In this document: positions 21,241-34,689 of the stretch, one piece after another
How the letters are laid out: each line of letters starts with the position of its first letter
Numbering within the stretch: the stretch's first letter is position 1
DNA from: Eustoma russellianum
Lineage: Eukaryota; Streptophyta; Magnoliopsida; Gentianales; Gentianaceae
Length of the DNA: 64,000 bases
Direction of reading: 5' to 3'
NCBI GenBank assembly: GCA_036186865.1
Contig: AP025055.1
Span: 23,323,143-23,387,142, forward strand
Notes under the pieces: generated by a model
Told to the model about the DNA's origin: nothing
Seen by the model: only the letters and a program-made list of their open reading frames with translations
The model's database searches: none
Position numbers and translations under genes: made by a program

Positions 21241-22777
21241 TACATATGCAATTTGTTGATTACATTTTAAAATTCTGTTTCTACGTTCTAGTGTTCAATT
21301 ACCGCTGCCTTGAAAGGCAAGATTTTCTGCTTCCTTTTTTTTTTGTAATTACAAGATTTTCTGCTTCAATTACGATTAATCTCAATGCCAGCTGAATTTC
21401 TTTTTCTGTTCTCATGTTTTGTTTTTTGTTTTTAATGTACTCAGTTCTTCAGTTCTTAGATTATTTTCATTTTCAAAAATAAATTTCATTATCTGTCATA
21501 TGGAAACTGTGTTTCTAACAGATAGGTAAACTTACATAACTCGATCATTTCATACCTCGCTATAAGCGTAAGCCTGCAATGTTGATGTTGTACTAAATTC
21601 TGAGATTCTAGTGTTGTTGTTGTTGTTGTCTGTGTGATCAGTTCGAATTTTTGTTATTTGTGGAAAATCAGTTGAAAGATCGGCAGTCAGTTTGAATTTT
21701 TCTTCCTTTTGTCCCTTGGGCAATCACTTTTTTTTTTTTTTTGCGTGGTTGTTTTCAATCATTCAGAGATGGATATTATGCTCAAAACAATTAGAGGAAG
21801 TGAGATATAATGATTATTAGTGAATGTTGAGACCATTTAATGATGTTTCAGTTTGATGTTTAAAGCATTGGTAAGTCTTGGAACTGGAACTGGGTGTTTC
21901 CTCTTTGTTCTTCTTGTGATTGGAATGGCCTGTTGTATGGGCACCAGGAATAGCTGGATGCTATTGAATCTGCGGCTTTTCAATAGCTGCTGAGGAGCCA
22001 ATATGGAAATATTTTAGCAGCTAATCATTGAAATGGGTAATAAGAGAAAATTATATTACTAACTTATTGTCCTCTAGGTTATTTCATTTCTGTCAAAATT
22101 TCAAACGGCCTGCTATGTTTTGCTAAATACTCTTGAGGCTGATAATTCTGGGTTTGATTGGATTTTTGTGGATTTGCTGCACAAGAGTAAAAGCTTGCGG
22201 TTTGACATTTTAGGCATGGCTTCCGGTCATTATTCTGCTTATTGATTTATGAGCTAAACATCGACTCTTTGAAATCTAAAGAGGAAACTCTTGCAGACAT
22301 TGCCTGGTGGATATGGATCTTTGTATTTGCAAGCATGGAATTTTTGCCTTGATGACTCCACCACCAGCATGGAAAAAGTATAACACTGGAAACAGTTTAG
22401 AAATGTAGCAAAAACATTTTAGAATAATGTTAATTCGAACTTACAAAGAATAGAACATTTTAGAATAGAACTTTTCTATTGTTTACTCTATGCTTTGCTT
22501 TGTTGCCTTGGAGCTCTCTTAAGTTGACTAGTATAATGAGATTAAGATGAGAAGAGCTTCTCTTGCTCACCTGCATGTTTTCTATAGTAAACTAGTCAAC
22601 GCTGCCATAGAATTTTATTGTCTACACGCTCTGAGTATAGTCCAAATTTACAGCATTTACAAGAGTATTTGGCCAATAACTTTGATTGGAAAAGGGAAGT
22701 GAAAAAGGGAAAGTGTTTTAGTTATTCCTATCATCAAAGTTCAGGGAATATTTGTGGAAGAGACAGCTGTGCATGTC
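21241..22777. other. Non-coding T-rich single-copy-looking sequence upstream of the WLM gene
   Basis: No ORF with recognisable motifs on either strand. It has T-runs, GTTGTTGTTGTTG (about 21615) and composition like plant introns or untranslated regions. It is interrupted at 22777/22778 by a copia insertion and resumes at 28853. Confidence 0.4.
22773..22777 (+). repeat. Target-site duplication, left copy (ATGTC)
   Basis: Identical to 28848-28852, flanking the copia element between. Confidence 0.9.
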
Positions 22778-23047
22778 TGTTGAAATATACGGCTTTGTGT
22801 ATAGGACTATTCTTTAGCATAGAGTATTTTAGTATAGTTTTATTGTGTATAGATACGGTATATATTGTAAGTGTTTTTGACATTATTATCGTTGGTAACA
22901 ATGTTACCGTTGGAACTCTGCCAAGTATAAAAGGGCAGCATATTGTAAATATAACATTTTTAATACACTGAAATTATTGTTTCAGTTTCTCATTCAAGTG
23001 GTCTTACTTGTAATTGTTGGTTCTATCTCATACATTGAATTTGTTCA
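22778..23047 (+). repeat. 5' LTR of copia I1
   Basis: TGTTGAAATATACGG ... GAATTTGTTCA, 270 bases, with a TATA box TATAAAAG at 22926-22933. Confidence 0.93.
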
Positions 23048-23059
23048 TGGTATCAGAGA
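23048..23059 (+). promoter_or_regulatory. Primer-binding site (initiator tRNA-Met type)
   Basis: TGGTATCAGAGA directly abuts the LTR end. Confidence 0.85.
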
Positions 23060-23922
23060 CATATATTGGACATCTTATTTGATCTTTATACTCGTTTGTT
23101 AAAGAAAGGAATAAGAAGAGTTATCTTCTGTGATTCAAGTTCATTTACTTCTTCACAACTCAATCTGCAGTTTCCTAGTTACTCCAAGAATATATCCAAT
23201 GTTGGATACTCAATAAGAGCTTAAGTCTTCTTGTTCAGGAGTGAGGAAGTTGATTTCAGAAACTCGTTAATAAACGAGCAGAACAAAGAAGAAGAATTAG
23301 CAGAAAAAAAAGAAAAGGCAGGAAGTAACGTCAAGTGTTGTATCTCCTCCTCTTCTTCTTCAGAATCTGTAAAAGTTGATTTTTTCTGCTCTACAAAGTT
23401 TTATTTGTTCACTTTCTCGTTTTATTTTATCCAGAAGCCTTTGTTATAATATTCTTCCTATAAACCATCGACAGGTGTCCCACTACAACAAAAATTAATA
23501 TCTCAGTTTTTTTCCCGCTACTGCCTCTATATCCAATCACAACTTTACATCTGTCCCACTAAATTGTACAAATCGCCGACTGAGAGGCTTCTGGAACAAG
23601 CCTCGGTATTATCTCATTTTTTATTATTTTCTGTTCAAATCTTTGCATGCAAGCTTCCACGTTACACTTCCCAAGCTTTACACATTTCTTGGTGAAAGAT
23701 AAAGGCGTACGATAGCCTCCACAACGTCAAAACAAAATCTACTTTTATCATAACAAATTTTCTAACTTGTCATTCCATCAAAAAGCAGAATTGACATTTT
23801 GCTCTCCCTATATTCCTCACTTCACTGTTTTCAATCATATCTTTCTTCGTCTTCTATACCTTGCCTCTGCGTTTGTCCTTCATTCTTGAAAATCTTTTAT
23901 TCACAAACCTTGAACACCACTA

Positions 23923-25120
23923 ATGGCGGAACCATCATCATCAATCGATACCTCCACTCCTCAGACTCAAACTGAGGAAAGTCCTGCCCAAATCTCACTT
24001 CCCAGTTCTGTGGATGAAAATCCAATTATGATAACCAATCATAAGTTGTCTGGCTCAAATTATTTGTCCTGGAGTAAAGCTGTAGAGATGTTTGTTGTGG
24101 GAAGAGGGAAAGATGACTATCTATACGATGACATTGTTGTTCCTCTTCCTACAGACCCTAAGTTTAGACAATGGAGATCTGAGAACTCCATGGTAATGTC
24201 ATGGCTTATCAGCTCCATGCATCCTGAAATTGGAGATAATTTCATGCTATATTCTACTGCTTCTGAGATCTGGAAGGCTGCAAAAGAACTTTACTCTAAA
24301 AAGGATAATATAGCAGATATATATGAGTTTGAAGCAAAGGTTTTAGAGATTCGCCAAGGGGACAACTCTGTGAGCATATTACTCACAACGAACTAAACTC
24401 TGGCAACAAATTGATATCTTTGAAGAAATTACTTGGACCTCACATGCAGATGATCTTAGTTTCAAACAATTTATTGAGGTCAAGAGAATCTTCAGGTTTC
24501 TAAATGGACTTAACAAGGAGTTAGATTCTGTACGAAGTAGGATACTAGGGATGAAACATCTACCTAGTCTTAATACTGTTTTTTCTGAAATTAGGCATGA
24601 GGAAAATAGAATTAAAGTCATGATGGGTAGTCAATCAGGACCAAATCTTGAAAGTTCTTGTCTCATTTCCACTAATACTGAGTCATCTCTAGCCGTGCAA
24701 ATCTCTGGGGCTACAGGGTGTACTGCAAAACATTTTCATAGTGGTGGATCTGGAAAGTATAGACCACCACTTCCTGTGTGCAAGTTTTGTAAGAAACCGG
24801 GTCATAGAGTGGAGGAATGTTACAAGCTTCAAAGGATCAAACAACAACAACAACAACAAAATCAAGGTCAAAGTCAATCCTTCTCTTACAATAACAAACT
24901 TCCTTAGCATTCTCATAGACCACAGCAACACAATGCCACCCAACTGGGGACAAAACCAAAACCAAATGTATACTCCTCGTTCTCTCCTAATTGGGGATGT
25001 TCAAAGGGTAGTTTTGCTAACACTGTAAACTTCACCAGTCCAAATGAGTCACAATTACCTACACAGGGTCAGGTTGAGGCACTCCTGCAGCTATTATCAA
25101 GCAGACAGACTGCTGACATC
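23923..25120 (+). pseudogene. copia gag (element I1), frameshift plus stop
   Basis: ATG at 23923 (MAEPSSSIDTS), then HKLSGSNYLSWSKAVEMFVV, the copia gag signature. A small deletion near 24378 shifts the frame; the correct frame resumes at LWQQIDIFEE and reaches the zinc knuckle CKFCKKPGHRVEEC (about 24780-24820). A Gln run encoded by CAA repeats follows (24841-24860). An in-frame TAG at 24905-24907 separates it from the protease part. Between stop and protease the frame is open, so gag and pol were one polyprotein. Confidence 0.87.
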
Positions 25121-28100
25121 TCTCAATTCATGGGATCTGAGCAATCTCACTCGGACAATATACATGCTACAATGGCCTCTTCAGGTACACAGTCTAATGG
25201 GATGAAAGATTCATGGATTATAGATTCAGGAGCCTCAGACCATATGACTTTTATGTTCTCTATTTTATGTTCATATACAGCATTTCCAACTCCTAAGTTT
25301 GTTAAAATTGCAAGTGGAGGAAATCTTCTGGTTTTAGGAACAGGCACAGTTTACCCAACTCCAAAGATAGTGTTGCACAAAGTCCTATATATACCTAAAC
25401 TGAACTTCCATCTGATCTCAATTGGAAAACTAACTATGGATAATGATTGTTTAGCATTGTTCTCATCCTCTACGTGCTGGTTTCTGCAGAAAGCTATGTT
25501 GAAGATGATTGGCAATGCTAACAAACTAAAAGGGCTTTACATCATCAAGTCACAAGATAGGGAACATGACTTGGATGCTTGTAATAGGCATAAGAAGTTA
25601 TTTTGTAATAGAATTGGTACCAAAACTGTAGGTAATGATTCCTCTATGGCTTCATTCTCTAGTTTTAGAACTAATTCTGTTTTTAAGTCCAAACACCAGG
25701 ACTTTGTTTTGCTATGACACAATAGGTTGGGACATCCCAACTTTATGTATCTCAAGAAATTAATGCCAGAATTGTTTGTTGGTATGGATATTCAGTCTCT
25801 CAGTTGTGAAACATGTATCCTTGCAAAACAGACTAGAGTAAGCTATCTACCCAAAGGATATGAATCCAGCTCCCCGTTTAATTTGGTACATACAGACATA
25901 TGGGGGCCATCTAGGATGGCTACCTTGAATGGAGCTAAGTGGTTTATAACATTTGTGGATGATCATACAAGAGTGACCTGGACTTAATGAAAAACAAGTT
26001 AGAAGTTGGGAGAATCTTTAGAGCTTTCATTAGCCTTATAAAAAACCAGTTTAATATCAATATAAAGGTACTTAAGAGTGACAATGGGTCTGAGTATCTT
26101 GGTGGAGACATAAAGGAATATTTGATAAGTGAAGGGATCCATCACCAAACATCATGTGTCTACACTCCACAACAAAATGGAGTGGCTGAGAGGAAAAATA
26201 GGCATCTACTTGAGGTTACTCGATCTATTATGTTTGCAATGAATGTTCCAAAGTTTTTTTTGGGGAGAAGCCCTTCTTACAGCAACATATTTAATAAACC
26301 GTATGCCTTCACGAATGTTATCCTGTAATTCTCCTCAACAGATTCTGGTTAACTGGTATCCTGATTCAAAGTTGTTTTCTATGTTACCTTTCAAAACATT
26401 TGGCTGTGTTGTATATCTTTATGTACCACTTCATCTCCGCACTAAATTGGATAGAAAAACTGTTAAATGTATATTCTTAGGATATTCAAGTACTCAAAAA
26501 GGTTATAAATGCTACTGTCCACTAACTAAGAAAATGTTTGTATCTCTGGATGTATTGTTTGATGAACAACATGCATTTTATAATGCTGGCCCAGAAATCA
26601 TAAACTCTGCACCTGACCTACAGAGTTACTGGAGTATTCTTGATGTAGCAACTATTGGTTTGCCTAATTACCCTGTTAATGATCTAGATGCAATTGAGCA
26701 TCAAGATAACAGTGCAGGAAATATTCCAGAACAGGACACTGGATCAGCTGGACCACTTCCTGGAATCTCTGGACATCAACCAGAAACTGTAGGAAGTAGA
26801 CCAGAGCTGCCTATCACTAGAGTTTACACCAGACGCAACAATAATCCAGGAGGCTTACAGGTATTGTCTAGTGATAACAATGGTGCTGTCTTGCCAACAC
26901 ATACGGACAATCTGCCCATTGCCCTCAGGAAGGGGATCTGTGAGGGCACTAAACATCCTCTATATACATTTCTTGCGTATGATCGTTTAGGATGTAAATT
27001 GCATGCTTTTACAAGTAGTCTTGATAAACAGTGCTATAGAAGAAGCCCTAACTCATACATCCTGGAGGATGGCATTAAATGATGAACTAACAACATTGAT
27101 TAAAAACAGAACATGGGATATAGTACCACTAAAACTTGGAATTAAAACAGTAGGGTGCAAGTGGGTATTTTCTGTAAAGTATAATACGGATGGTACGGTT
27201 AACAGACATAAAGCTAGATTGGTAGCAAAAGGTTTTACACAAACCTATGGAATTGATTATATTGACACATTTGCTCCAGTGGCAAAATTGAATACCATAC
27301 GAGTTATTTTTTCCTTAGCAGTTAATCTTGATTGGCCTTTAATTCAATTAGATGTTAAGAATGCTTTTTTGAATGGTGATTTAAAAGAAGAGGTTTATAT
27401 GGATATCCCACCAGGTTTGAACAATGGGACTGCTGGATATAGACCTTTGGTGTGCAAACTTAGAAAATCTTTATATGGGTTGAAACAATCTCCAAGGGCA
27501 TGGTTTAAACGTTTTACATCAGCTGTTGTTAAATATGGATTTACGCAGACTCAAAGTGATCATACATTGTTTGTTTATTTTTCAGATTCCTCTACCTTTA
27601 CTATACTTGTTGTATATGTGGATGACATTATACTTACAGGAAATGATCAGAATGGAATAGAAAGGATTAAAAGGCAGTTGTCCATAGAATTTGAAGTAAA
27701 AAATCTAGAAAAACTACGTTATTTCTTAGGAATGGAGGTGGCGAGAAATAATAATGGCATGTGCATCTCACAGAGAAAATACATATTAGATTTACTGAAT
27801 GAAACTGGAATTTTGGGTTGTAAACCTGCTATTACACCCATAGAACCAGGATATAAACCCAAGGAAAGCTGGGATAATACTCCGACCGGCAAACTCAGAC
27901 ATCAACAGTTAGTAGGTAAACTTATTTACTTATCACACACACGACCTGATATTTGCTATGCAGTTAGTTTTGTTTCACAGTTTATGCATGATCCTACTAA
28001 TGAGCATTTAAAGGCTGCTTTAAGAATTCTTAGGTACTTGAAGGCTGAACCGAGACAAGGTTTGTATTTCACAAAAAATTCTGATAGGCAGTTAATTGTA

Positions 28101-28583
28101 TATACTGACGCTGACTGGGCAGGATCAAAGATAGATATGCGTTCTACACCAGGATACGGGACATTCTTATGGGGAAACTTAATAACTTGGAAAAGTAAGA
28201 AGCAAGCAGTGGTTTCAAGAAGTAGCGCAGAGGCTGAATTGAGTGCTCTTGCACTTGGACTTTGCGAAGGATTATGGATAAGAAGATTGCTTGGAGAACT
28301 AAGGCAGGATGTACGTTTACCCATTCGTATTTATTGTGACAACATCTCTTCTATCAACATGGCTGAGAATCCTATTCAACATGATAAATCCAAGCATGTT
28401 GAGATAGATAGACATTTTATTCGAGAAAAGATTGAAGACAACACAATTAAGATTGAGCATATCTCTTCCAGCAGTCAAGTAGCAGATATTTTCACCAAAC
28501 CTGTCTCTACATGTATTTTTCTCAAATTAGTTGACAAGCTTGGTTGCATAAACATATACACCAAGCTTGAGGGGGAGTGTTGA
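25121..28583 (+). pseudogene. copia pol (element I1): protease, integrase, RT, RNase H
   Basis: Protease WIIDSGASDHM near 25215. The integrase finger (HNRLGHPNFMYL ... CETCILAK) is preceded by TGA (25715-25717) in place of the expected Trp. A frameshift near 25985 and another at the T-run near 26256 hit the core (LKSDNGSEYL, TPQQNGVAERKNRHLL, WGEALLTATYLINRMPSR). A last frameshift near 27030 precedes RT. From there RT and RNase H are a single open frame to 28583: CKWVFSVKYN, QLDVKNAFLNGDL, YVDD (27615-27626), YTDADWAG, SSAEAELSAL, YCDNISSI. Confidence 0.92.
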
Positions 28584-28847
28584 AATATACGGCTTTGTGT
28601 ATAGGACTATTCTTTAGCATAGAGTATTTTAGTATAGTTTTATTGTGTATAGATACGGTATATATTGTAAGTGTTTTTGACATTATTACCGTTGGTAACA
28701 ATGTTACCGTTGGAACTCTGCCAAGTATAAAAGGGCAGCATATTGTAAATATAACAGTTTTAATACACTAAAATTATTGTTTCAGTTTCTCATTCAAGTG
28801 TTCTTACTTGTAATTGTTGGTTCTATCTCATACATTGAATTTGTTCA
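28578..28847 (+). repeat. 3' LTR of copia I1
   Basis: Same ends as the 5' LTR; the pol stop codon lies just inside it. TATAAAAG at 28726-28733 points downstream toward the WLM gene. Confidence 0.93.
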
Positions 28848-28852
28848 ATGTC
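28848..28852 (+). repeat. Target-site duplication, right copy (ATGTC)
   Basis: Matches 22773-22777. Confidence 0.9.
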
Positions 28853-29785
28853 TCATTGATTATGTCATGACTAGCATTCTATTCCTTGTGCCCAGCCTGA
28901 GTGAAGAAAACAGATGAAAGCACTATCTCTCTGATTAACAATTTGTTGGCAATTTGTTTTTGTTCATGGTTTTCATAGTGCAGATTGGAAGTCCGTCTAG
29001 AGTCGTAAGAGCTTCAGATGCCTTGCATGCGATGTTTTGCGACCAAACTATGTTCTTCATTTTTCGATCTCTATTGAGTTATAGGAATCAAAACACTATT
29101 AAATTTATGCCTAGACTAGATCCTTCTGAACTTCAATGTTTTGTGATGTATTTAATTGGTGCACCACCGGTGGAGAATTAATTTTGAAATCCCTTAATAC
29201 AAGTGAGGAAGAAGTAAGCTTCTTTATGGCAGAATTGAAGTGTTTAATCCATCTAATTTGGTTTGAAAAGACGCTATTTTTTACCTAGCTTGAGAAAGAA
29301 ATGGCCTTGCATTTAGTTCCTAGATGTATCCTTTTCTCACTCATGCTAGCTTCATTTTAGGATATGTACATTCCACATAAACTTTCATTACGTCTATTCT
29401 TCAAACTTCTGCATTAGAACTTCCGCTTTTAGGTATTGTTTTAGTGACTTAATGATTGTCAGTGTAATATTTTGTTTGAAGTGAAGAAATTTCCACAATC
29501 AAACAAAGAAATATATGGAAGACAGTTTTAAAGCAGTCATTTTCTCCAAAGCCTTTCCATCCTATGGCTTATTTAGAAAGTTGGAATCCTGGAAGATAGA
29601 AAAATTTCCTAAACCCAGTTAGATAAATCAAGTTGTGAGCTGAAGTGGGCAGTCTTTGGAGTCTGCGTCATCAAAGGATTTGACAAGAGGAAATTTACTA
29701 ACCCATATGTTCTCTCTGTATTTTCATCATACAACGGTTTAAGAATCTTTACTGTGCACACTGTTTTATGTTGTTCTTGAAGAAG
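28853..29785. other. Non-coding segment between two copia insertions
   Basis: Continuation of the sequence left of 22777. A 75-codon frame (28954-29181) has no known motif, and I do not support it as a gene. Otherwise AT-rich with no repeat I recognise. Confidence 0.4.
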
Positions 29786-29790
29786 TTGAG
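29786..29790 (+). repeat. Target-site duplication, left copy (TTGAG)
   Basis: Matches 35175-35179. Confidence 0.85.
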
Positions 29791-30285
29791 TGTAGAAACT
29801 AAGTCTCAGCCGAGCTGGTGAACTGCCGAGCTGAGCTGGGGTCAGGTCGGCTAAACAGACGAGAGAAGACAAAATAGCCGTGCGGAACTGAAGTGTAGCT
29901 GAGGCGAAGCACGGAACAAAGAAAAGATCAAGTATGGCTGTGCTGATCTGAAGAAGCTGAAGAGCTGAGGTGAAGCACAGAACTAAGGTATGCTTGGAAA
30001 TTATGCTGAGCTGAGGTTTACGAAGTGAAGCGCCAGCTGAGGCCGACCTACCATGCTTATTGTAAATATTACTTAGAATTATTTTTCTGTACAGAGCAGA
30101 GCTGCTTTGGTAACTAGCCGTTACCACAGCCGTTAGAACTTACAGTAGATTGACTGCGATAGCTGAAAGCGACAGCTGCAGAAAGTCAAATAGCCGTTGA
30201 ATATATTTTTCAACCCTATAAAAGGGGAACAACCGTGTAAATTAACTCTTATTTGAATGGAAGTTTAATTCCTTCAATCTCGAAA
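29791..30285 (+). repeat. 5' LTR of copia I2
   Basis: TGTAGAAACTAAGTCTCAGC ... ending just before the primer site; the terminal bases (CTCGAAA) differ from the 3' copy (CCTGACA). TATA box TATAAAAG at 30217-30224. Repeated AGCTGAG-type words. Confidence 0.88.
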
Positions 30286-30365
30286 TGGTATCAGAGCTCC
30301 TCTGATTCAAAAAACACCTGCAATATCATACTCTGTTTCTGCATCTTCAATTTTTTTTGAAAAAA

Positions 30366-31530
30366 ATGTCTACTTTATATACCCCTGCTGAATACACAGA
30401 AGCCACCTCTACCTCCAATTCTTCAGGAGTAGTGCGTGTTCTTCCTTCACTTACTGATGATTCTTCTGTATCCATTACCAGCCACAAACTAAATGGAGAT
30501 AACTACCTCTCATGGTCTCAAGGGGTAGAGATGCATATCACTGGTAAGGGTAAAGAAGAATACTTATATGGAACAGTTCCTGTTCCATCAGAAACAGATG
30601 CAAACTTTCGACTGTGGAAGTCGGAGAACAACATGATAATGTCCTGGTTGATACGTTCTATGCAGCTAGACATTTCCAATGATTTCATGATGTATAATAC
30701 TGCAACAGAGATCTAGGCTGCAGTCAAGGAAATGTATTCCAAACAAGACAACATCTCAGAGTTATATGAAATCAGACTCATCTTCATGAGCTGAAACAAG
30801 AGAATCTTGTTGTCCACAAATAATGCACCCTTCTGACGAAAGCATGGCAGCAGATTGACACATTAAAAGCATATCAGTGGTCCTGTACTACTGATGCTGC
30901 ACTCTTCAAAGAAATAACAGAAAGGAAGCAAGTCTTTCATTTCCTTACTGGGTTGAATCCAGAATTTAACACTGCATGAAGTCGAATTCTGAGCACAAAA
31001 CCACTGCAACCTCTGAAGGTTGCCTTCATAGAAATCAAACACGAAAAAAGCCAAAAGAAGGTAATGATGGGAGGATCTTCATCTTTTCACTTGGAGTCCT
31101 ATGCATTGCACACTAAACAGCCAGCAGAAGTTTATGGGCTGGCTGTTAAATGACACTTTGCCTCTACTGGAGGTAAAGTGTGCAAATATTGTAAAAAGGA
31201 AGGTCATACAGTCGATGACTGTTGGAAAGTACAGGCAAAGCTGGCCAGAGAAGGAAAACCTCATTTAAAGCCCAGCAATGCCCCATGGAGGCCACAGCAG
31301 AGAACACATACTGCGGGACAAAGTGCTGCACACCAGGTAGCAGCACAAATCAACTAGAAGCAGCTCGGCCAAACACAAACCACCTAAGCTCGGCTTCAGG
31401 AGCAGATGCTGAGGTTGTGACAAAGGATCAGATTGCCACCCTGATCAACTTGCTGAGCAGACAAGGTGGCCGAGCTGACCTACACCAGGCCACTATGGCA
31501 GGCCAATACCAACCAAGCTCCAGCTGCTCA
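30366..31530 (+). pseudogene. copia gag (element I2), multiple lesions
   Basis: ATG at 30366 (MSTLYTPAEYTEATS). A TAG at 30714-30716 replaces the expected Trp after TATEI. Further stops and shifts follow (30770-30980). The zinc knuckle CKYCKKEGHTVDDC is readable near 31170-31220. The region past it is rich in Gln, Ala and Ser and stops at 31531-31533, where it is joined directly to sequence downstream of the protease active site. Confidence 0.82.
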
Positions 31531-34500
31531 TAGAAAAGTTAAAATTGCAAATGGAATTACCCTAAATGTTGTTGGGATAGGTTCTGCTATAATTAACAAC
31601 ATGATCACACTGAGAGGTGTCCTTCATGTCCCTAGTCTAAGCTTTAATCTGTTATCTATTAGCAAACTTACTAGGGATAATAACTGCTTAGCCTGCTTCT
31701 CATCCACGGAATGTTTTCAGGAAAACAAAGTGAAGGGTATGTTTGGTAGTACTAGGAATATAGCAGGCCTATATATACTAGAGTCAGAGAACAAGGCCTT
31801 CGTAAGCTCAGCCGAGCTGACAAGTGACCAAGACTCTAGTTTTTTGCACCTTAGAACTTCATGTATAGGGGAGATTTTATTATGGCATAACAGAATGGGT
31901 CATCCCAATTTTGTATATTTGAAACGTTTAATGCCAAAATTGTTTGGTTCAGTTGATCTGAAGAATATGAAGTGTGAAACTTGCCAACTAGCTAAGCACA
32001 CTAAACAGAATTGCCAGCTAAAACATACGAGTCTTCAACTCCTTTTAATCTAGTTCACTCTGATATATGGGGACCATCTAAGGTAAATAACATCAATGGA
32101 GCAAGATGGTTCATAACATTTGTTGATGATCATACTAGAATAACATGAGTATACTTGCTGAAAAATAAAAATGAGGTCAGACAAGTATTGAAGAGATACG
32201 TATCACTATTTAATAATCAGTTTGGCTGTATGATTAAAACAATTAGGTCAGACAACGGAACTGAATATTTAGATCGAAATCTTCAAACATTTATGTATGA
32301 AAATGGTATTTATCACCAAACCTCTTGTACCTATATGCCTCAACAGAATGGAGTTGCTGAAAGTAAATATAGGCATCTGCTTGAAGTAACTCAAGCCCTC
32401 ATGTTTAGCATGAATGTACCTAAGCAATACTGGGGTGAGACGCTTCTTACTGCTGCCTATCTTATAAATAGGATGCCATCTAGAGTATTGGGATTTAAAA
32501 CTCCTAGAGAGGTACTCTTAAGTCATTACCCACATACTAAGCTACTCTCTGAGCTACCCTTCAAACTATTTGGGTACAACGTATGTTCTATTCAATCAGG
32601 CATTAGAGGAAAGTTAGATCCCAGTTCAGTAAAGTGCATCTTCTTAGGATATTCAGGATCACAAAAGGGTTACAAGTGTTATTGTCCAGTCAATAGAAGA
32701 ATGTTTGTAACACTTGATGTTATTTTTGATGAAAGAAATGTATTTTACAGATCATCAACTGAGGTAACTGCTGAATACTGGACAATAATTGACAGTATAC
32801 AGAAAGCAAACTCCAGTGCAGAACTATCCAGTCAGCCGAGCTCAGTAGCCCAACGGAGCTGCTTACCCCAGCTCGGCAGCCAATCCCCTCAAGTCGGCAA
32901 TCCTAATTCCTAGCCTGTGCTTAATTCTCCTATAGTCTCCCATTTTCAGGAAGACCCAGAAAGCAGTAGCCGAGCTGAACTAATATCACCAACAGCAGAA
33001 GATCCAGAGTTGGGTCATGAAATCCAAATAGATAATAGACCAATTGCATTAAGAAAAGAAATACGGGAGTGCACTAAGAATCCTATCTGTACTAAATATC
33101 CAATAGATGAATACATCTCCTATAACAAATTGAATTCTAACTTTAAAACTTTTGTTTGCTCACTTGATGATAGGATTATTCACAAAAACCATAGGAGAAA
33201 CACTAAGCCGACCTGCATGGCTAAAAGCAGTAAATGAAGAAATGAATGCTCTAATAAGGAATCAAACGTGGGAACTGACCCTCAACTCAGCATACATAAA
33301 CCCTGTAGGATGCAGGTGGGTTTTCACCGATAAGTATAATAATGATAGAACAATAAATAAATATAAAGCGAGATTAGTAGTCAAAGGCTTCACACAGACA
33401 TATGGAGTAGATTATTTGGAAACATTTGCGCCAATAGCTAAATTTTATACTATTCGAGTTATTTTCTCGATCGCAGTCAACCAGGACTGGGAGCTCTACC
33501 AGTTAGATGTTAAAAATGCTTTTCTAAATGGTGATCTAGCTGAGGAAGTATATATGAGTATTCCACCAGGATTTAATAATGAAACAAATAAGAATAAAGT
33601 ATGCAAGCTAAAGAAGTCGCTATATGGGCTGAAGCAATCACCTCGGGCTTGGTTCAAAACTTTCACTAAGGCAGTAACCGACCTGAAATTTAGCCAGTCA
33701 CAGTGATCACACACTGTTTACCAAAATTTCATCTAAGGGGGAGCTAACCATACTAATATTATATGTAGATGATATCTAATCACTAAAAATGATAACCTTG
33801 GTATAAGCAATATTAAGACAAAACTGTCTAAACAATTTGAAATGAAGGACCTCGGGAAGTTAAGATATTTCTGGGAATGGAAACTGCTAGATAAAGATGG
33901 GATGTTTATTTCACAAAGGAAATATATTCTTGATCTTCTTAAGGAAACTGGTCTGCATCCGAGCAAACACTCCAGTAGAACCTGGATATTAGCCAACTGA
34001 TAAACTTAGTTATCAAAGACTAGTTGGAAAATTAATCTATCTTTCACACACTAGACCGGATATCTGCTATGCTGTCAGTTTTGTATCATAATATATGCAC
34101 AATCCTACTAATGAGCATCTCCAAGCAGCTCTTAGAATTCTCAGGTACCTCAAGAATGCACCTGGTCAAGGACTAAGCTTCACGAAGAGCACAGATCGCA
34201 GCATTAAAATTTTTACGGATGCAGACTAGGCTCAATCCAGACCTGACATGAGTTCAACTACAGGATATGGAACATTTCTCTGGGGTAACTTAGTTACATG
34301 GAGAAGCAAAAAACAACCTGTAGTATCAAGGAGCAGCGCAGAAGCTGAGTTGAGAGCCCTTGCTTTAGGAATATGCAAAGGAGTTTGGGTCAAGAGAGTA
34401 CTTGATGCTCTTCACATAAAAGCAGTTTCGCCAATCCAAATCTACTGCGATAGTGTCTCAGCGATAATCATGGCAGAGAATCGAGTTCACCACGACAAAT

Positions 34501-34676
34501 CAAAACATGTAGAAATTGACAGACATTTCATCAAAGGAAAAATAGAAGACAACGAGATCAGACTAGTACGCATTTCTACCACGGACCAAATAGCTGACCT
34601 GCTCACAAAATCAGTCTCAACCCGTATCTTTCAACACTTGATGTCCAAGCTTGGTTGTATGAATATATACAACTAA
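31530..34676 (+). pseudogene. copia pol (element I2), protease core deleted, RT broken
   Basis: The segment KVKIANGITLNVVGIGSAI (protease C-terminal part) begins right after the gag tail; the catalytic DSGA/DTGA block is missing. Integrase: WHNRMGHPNFVYLKRL, CETCQLAK, IRSDNGTEYL, PQQNGVAESK (Glu-Ser-Lys where the family has Glu-Arg-Lys). RT: CRWVFTDKYN, QLDVKNAFLNGDL, YGLKQSPRAWF, then frameshifts near 33705 and around the YVDD motif (33762-33773), which is followed by a stop. RNase H is readable from 34248 (TTGYGTFLWGN, SSAEAELRALA, YCDSVSAI) to the stop at 34674-34676. Confidence 0.88.
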
Positions 34677-34689
34677 GCTTGAGGGAGAG

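Larger units (their letters stand above)
22778..28847 (+). mobile_element. Ty1/copia element 'I1', short LTRs, full length, defective
   Basis: 270-base LTRs at 22778-23047 and 28578-28847, primer site TGGTATCAGAG at 23048, gag, protease, integrase, RT, RNase H and a purine tract (GAGGGGGAG, 28569-28577) before the 3' LTR. The perfect 5-base TSD ATGTC gives exact edges. The LTRs differ at four positions by my alignment. Lineage is probably among the short-LTR copia clades such as Ivana, Ale or Bianca; I cannot decide by eye. It lies in the same orientation as the WLM gene. Confidence 0.93.

Noticed and set aside
28954..29181. 75-codon ORF between the two copia insertions
   Set aside because: No recognisable domain, no clear splice or start context, in non-coding-looking sequence.
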